Source: Planomonospora parontospora (GTDB lineage: Bacteria; Actinomycetota; Actinomycetes; Streptosporangiales; Streptosporangiaceae). From it: DNA of 64,000 nt. Every line of letters starts with the position of its first letter. The first letter of the stretch is position 1. The DNA is taken from the NCBI GenBank assembly GCA_014647935.1, contig BMQD01000010.1, forward strand, positions 186,001-250,000, written 5' to 3'. Shown here piece after piece: positions 59,849 through 64,000 of the stretch. A model generated the notes under the pieces. It ran no database searches. It saw only the letters and a program-made list of their open reading frames with translations, and was not told the origin of the DNA. The translations under genes were made by a program, and so were the position numbers.

Positions 59849-59877
59849 CCGACCGGCCTTCCAGATAAGGACAGGCC

Positions 59878-60723
59878 TCAGAACAGCACCGACATGAAGG
59901 TGCCGACCTCCGTGAAGCCCGCCTTCCGGTAGGCGGCCCGGGCGGGGGCGTTGTAGTCGTTGACGTACAGCGAGACCACCGGCGCGAAACAGGCGAGGGC
60001 CTGCTCGACCACCGCGGCCATGCCGGTCGCCGCGTGCCCCCGGCCGCGCCAGGCGGGATCGACCCAGACCCCCTGGATCTGGCAGGCCTGCGGGGTGACC
60101 GCGCCGATCTCGGCCTTGAAGACGACGGTGCCGTCGTCGATCCTGGCGTAGGAGCGGCCGATCCGGATCAGCTCCGCCACCCGCGACCGGTAGAGCGCGC
60201 CGCCGTCGCCCGCCTCGGGCGAGATGCCCACCTCCTCGGTGAACATCGCCACGCAGGCGGGGAACAGGGTCTCGAACTCCTCCGGCCGCACGCGCCGCAC
60301 CAGCGGGTCGGGCAGGATCGGGGAGGGTTTGGCGGTGGCCATCAGCGGCTGGGCCCAGCGGACCGCGCGGGCGGGTCCCCAGTAGGGCTCCAGCCGTTCC
60401 CAGAGCGGCTCGACCGCGTCGGCCGGGCCGACGATGGAGGAGCAGCGGCGGCCCTGCCGCCGGGCCCGGTCGGCGAAGGCGTGCACGGCCTCGGGACCGG
60501 CGTGCACCGGGACGAGGTTGGCTCCGGCGTAGCAGAGCGAGGTCAGGCCGCCGCGCGGCCCGAACCCCCACATCTGGCCGCCGAGCCGGGCCGGATTGAG
60601 TCCGACGGACCGGACCCTGGAGGCGACGAACACATTGGCGACGGGGTCGGTGTCGAGAAGCGCCAGGACCTCGTCGCGATCGTTGTCGTCGAGCACGCGC
60701 GACGCCGTTGTGCGCAGCATCAC
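59878..60723 (-). CDS. GNAT acetyltransferase with N-terminal DUF4081 domain
   Basis: A 281-residue protein. Residues ~5-120 match DUF4081 (LLDTDPVANVFVASRVRS, GFGPRGGLTSLCYAGANLVPV); the C-terminal half is a GNAT domain with IQGVWVDPAWRGRGHAATGMAAVV (motif A) and VSLYVNDYNAPARAAYRKAGF. It is the gene that commonly follows ispG in actinobacteria, here separated by an alpha/beta hydrolase. Substrate unknown. Confidence 0.88.
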   Translation of the reverse strand: MMLRTTASRVLDDNDRDEVLALLDTDPVANVFVASRVRSVGLNPARLGGQMWGFGPRGGLTSLCYAGANLVPVHAGPEAVHAFADRARRQGRRCSSIVGPADAVEPLWERLEPYWGPARAVRWAQPLMATAKPSPILPDPLVRRVRPEEFETLFPACVAMFTEEVGISPEAGDGGALYRSRVAELIRIGRSYARIDDGTVVFKAEIGAVTPQACQIQGVWVDPAWRGRGHAATGMAAVVEQALACFAPVVSLYVNDYNAPARAAYRKAGFTEVGTFMSVLF

Positions 60724-60779
60724 GGGCCCAGCCTACGCGAGACCCCCGGGTTTGACAGGACCGGCTCGCAGATCGGTAT

Positions 60780-62360
60780 CTACCTGCCCAGATCCGCAGT
60801 CATCGGTATACGTTCGGCCCGGGTCTCAGCCGTGGGTTCGGGACCGGCCGCGCAGCGCGCGTCGACCCCCGCCCTGGTGCGCCCGGCGCGTCCGGGCAGC
60901 GTCCCGTCCCGCAGGTAGGCGGCCAGGTGCCCGTCCACGCAGCGGTTGCCCTCGAAGAGCGCGACGCCGTGGTCGCCGCCGCCCTCGACCACCAGCCGGG
61001 AGCGGGTGAGGATCCGGCGCAGCTCCAGCGCGCCGGGGTAGGGCGTGGCGGCGTCGCGCCGGGACTGGATCAGCAGCGCGCCCGGCAGGGCACGGTCCTG
61101 CCGGATCCGCACCGGGACGCCGCCCCGCCCGGGCCAGAACGCGCACGGCGCGTTGTACCAGGCGTTCTGCCAGGCGAGGAAGGGCGCCCTGGCGTGGATC
61201 GCGGCGGTGTCGGTCCGCCATCTGTTCCAGTCGCGGGGCCAGGGCGCGTCCGCGCACTCCGTCGCGAGGTAGACGGCGTAGCCGTTCTCGGTCGCGGCGT
61301 CGTTCTTCGCGTGCTTGCGGTAGGCGGCCAGCAGCGGCGCGGTGTCGCCCCGCCTGACGTACGCGGAGAAGGCCCGGGCGAGCTCCGGCCAGATCATGTC
61401 GGAGTAGCCGCCGACGGTGTAGAGGTCGTCGAACTCGCTGGGGCCGACCACGCCGCCCGCCGGGCGGGTGCGCAGCCGCTCCCGGGTGGCGTACCAGGCG
61501 AAGGAGGCGGCCTTGGTCGTCGCGCCCAGCCGGTAGACGCGGTTGTGGCGGGCCGTCCACGCCAGGAAGTCGCGGTGCCGCCGGTCGAAGTAGGCGTTCT
61601 GCTTGAGGTTGGAGGCGTACCAGATCCCGCGGGGGTCGACCACGCTGTCCAGGACCAGCCGCTTGACCCGCCGGGGGAAGAGCGTCGCGTAGACCGCACC
61701 GAGGTAGGTCCCGTAGGAGTAGCCCAGGTAGCTGATCCGGGGCTCGCCCAGCGCCGCCCTGATCATGTCCATGTCCCGGGCGGAGTTCTCCGTGGTCAGG
61801 TGGGGCAGGAACCAGCTCCACCGCCTCTCGCACGCCTCGGCGTACTCACGGGCCCGGCCGACCAGCACGGACTCCTCCTGCGCGGTCTTCGGGACGTAGT
61901 CCGGGCGCGGCGGCGCGTAGTACTCGTCCGGGTCCACGCACCGCAGCGCGGGCGTGCTCTCCCCCACCCCGCGCGGGTCGAAACCGATCACGTCGAACCG
62001 GTCCGCCAGCCCGCCGGGGAGCGCCGCCGCGACGTACTTGGCCAGGTCCCGGCCGGAGGCGCCGGGCCCTCCGGGGTTGACCAGCAGGACGCCCAGGTGG
62101 TTCCCGCTCCGCGGGGTCCTCCCCTTGATGCGGTTCAGCGCGATGCCGATCGTCCGGTCCGGCCGCCGGTAGTCGAGCGGCACTCTGAGCGTGGCGCACT
62201 CCACCGCCGGGGCCGCCGAGGCGCTCCCGCGCCCCGCACCCGCCCCGTCGCAGGCCCCCCACACGAGGTCCTGCCTGACGTGCGCCATCGCCTGAGGCGG
62301 CACCCCGACGGCCACGACGAGCATCCCGACGCCCGCGACAACCCCGACGACCCTCTTCAC
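60780..62360 (-). CDS. Secreted alpha/beta hydrolase (tripeptidyl-aminopeptidase-like)
   Basis: Exported serine hydrolase of 526 residues. The GTG at 62360 follows GAGAGGGAG; the N-terminus is a signal peptide (RVVGVVAGVGMLVVAVGV then AMA). The nucleophile elbow is GYSYGTYLG; NPGGPGASG forms the oxyanion region; the C-terminal TAP-like domain ends with LLIQSRRDAATPYPGALEL and EGGGDHG, giving acid and His. Related Streptomyces enzymes cut tripeptides or esters outside the cell. It interrupts the GNAT-ispG order. Confidence 0.9.
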   Translation of the reverse strand: MKRVVGVVAGVGMLVVAVGVPPQAMAHVRQDLVWGACDGAGAGRGSASAAPAVECATLRVPLDYRRPDRTIGIALNRIKGRTPRSGNHLGVLLVNPGGPGASGRDLAKYVAAALPGGLADRFDVIGFDPRGVGESTPALRCVDPDEYYAPPRPDYVPKTAQEESVLVGRAREYAEACERRWSWFLPHLTTENSARDMDMIRAALGEPRISYLGYSYGTYLGAVYATLFPRRVKRLVLDSVVDPRGIWYASNLKQNAYFDRRHRDFLAWTARHNRVYRLGATTKAASFAWYATRERLRTRPAGGVVGPSEFDDLYTVGGYSDMIWPELARAFSAYVRRGDTAPLLAAYRKHAKNDAATENGYAVYLATECADAPWPRDWNRWRTDTAAIHARAPFLAWQNAWYNAPCAFWPGRGGVPVRIRQDRALPGALLIQSRRDAATPYPGALELRRILTRSRLVVEGGGDHGVALFEGNRCVDGHLAAYLRDGTLPGRAGRTRAGVDARCAAGPEPTAETRAERIPMTADLGR

Positions 62361-62590
62361 TGGGACTCCCTCTCCTCGATCGGCAGGGAGATCGTCCCCC
62401 GGAGGGTCGCCGCACCACCGGCCACCAGGCCGGATGCTTACCATCGCGTAGTCAATTGATTGCGGCGCGCGGCCGTCCGGCCGGCCCCGGACGCGGCACG
62501 GGCCGGAGACGCCCCGAAGGACCGGGGCGTCCCGGACGATCCCGCAGGGTCCCACGGGACACTGCTGGACACCGCGGGGTCGGCGCAGGG

Positions 62591-63757
<1,167 letters not shown>

Positions 63758-63795
63758 TTTCCCAGCCTTTTTGAAAAGTCGACGGCCGCTCCAGT

Positions 63796-64000
63796 CTAGG
63801 CAGTCGCGGTGAGCTCCCGCGCCCGGATCCGCGCCCACCCGTCGGCGGCGAGCACCTCCTCGACCGAACCGGCCTCGCCGGGAACGTGCTCGGCGACGAC
63901 CGCGGCCACGGTGTCCAGGATGCCGGGGAACGGCAGCCGCCCGCCCAGGAACGCCTCCACGCAGACCTCGTTGGCCGCGTTGTAGACGGCCGGGGCCGTG
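63796..64000 (-). CDS. dxr: 1-deoxy-D-xylulose 5-phosphate reductoisomerase, C-terminal end
   Basis: Last ~67 residues of Dxr; the rest lies beyond the right edge. [22 protein letters not shown], then ILDTVAAVV, is the conserved C-terminal helical region. Dxr makes MEP from DXP, earlier in the same pathway as IspG. In many actinobacteria a site-2 protease gene (rip1/rseP) stands between dxr and ispG; here it is absent. Confidence 0.95.
   Translation of the reverse strand, partial: TAPAVYNAANEVCVEAFLGGRLPFPGILDTVAAVVAEHVPGEAGSVEEVLAADGWARIRARELTATA

Overview
The window is 64 kb of very GC-rich DNA with dense genes, frequent GTG starts, ATGA/GTGA gene overlaps, strong SD sequences and PASTA kinases. 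It comes from a spore-forming-type actinobacterium. Gene content (GlnII with a GlnR box, IdeR/DmdR iron boxes, DUF4439, DUF6986, HipA/DUF3037, type VII-like secretion proteins) fits Streptosporangiales or a close relative; that placement is inference from family content only.

Layout. Two conserved core blocks frame the window, both read leftward. On the left is infB (N-terminal part), ylxR, nusA, rimP and, after a short interruption, proS (6.2-8.0 kb). On the right is a GNAT gene, an alpha/beta hydrolase, ispG and the 3' end of dxr (59.9-64 kb). Between them lie about 50 kb of accessory genes on both strands.

2.9-6.0 kb holds an exported lipoprotein/ferritin-like pair, two tandem DUF4236 genes and a type VII-type pair (EspC-like protein plus WXG-NlpC/P60 hydrolase). 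8.0-28.0 kb holds fprA, a TPR-GGDEF diguanylate cyclase, an aldolase-like DUF6986 protein, CutC, GntR and TetR regulators, two separate acyl-CoA dehydrogenases that resemble the two halves of FadE heteromers, a secreted GH16 enzyme, DUF2252, an SDR, an ATP-grasp protein and a KstR2-like TetR coupled to an AlkD-like protein. 28.1-31.4 kb is an iron-siderophore uptake cassette with two iron boxes, no ATPase and a probable remnant of an esterase gene.

31.6-43.4 kb holds HAD, MerR, ThuA, glnII with a GlnR box, an SDR without its catalytic Tyr/Lys, a two-gene signalling unit (response regulator fused to a thioredoxin-reductase-like enzyme, overlapping a cyclic-nucleotide-domain histidine kinase), an NmrA/HxlR pair, a split RibD-like pair and a BCCT transporter. 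43.5-55.3 kb has two Ser/Thr kinases (one with an apparent frameshift, one with three PASTA domains), an SDR, a thioesterase behind a perfect KstR-type operator, a CHAP protein, an SMP-30/Lrp divergent pair and an MMPL transporter. 55.4-58.5 kb has a TetR/SRPBCC pair with nested palindromes, a HipA-like kinase/DUF3037 pair, and a decayed spot with a class A beta-lactamase pseudogene and a frameshifted small membrane gene. An aromatic-acid-type MFS transporter leads back to the core genes.

No tRNA, rRNA, CRISPR array, insertion sequence or phage gene was recognised. The strongest candidates for an under-described system are the receiver/TrxR-like/histidine kinase unit (35.9-39.0 kb) and the HipA-like/DUF3037 pair (56.5-57.7 kb).
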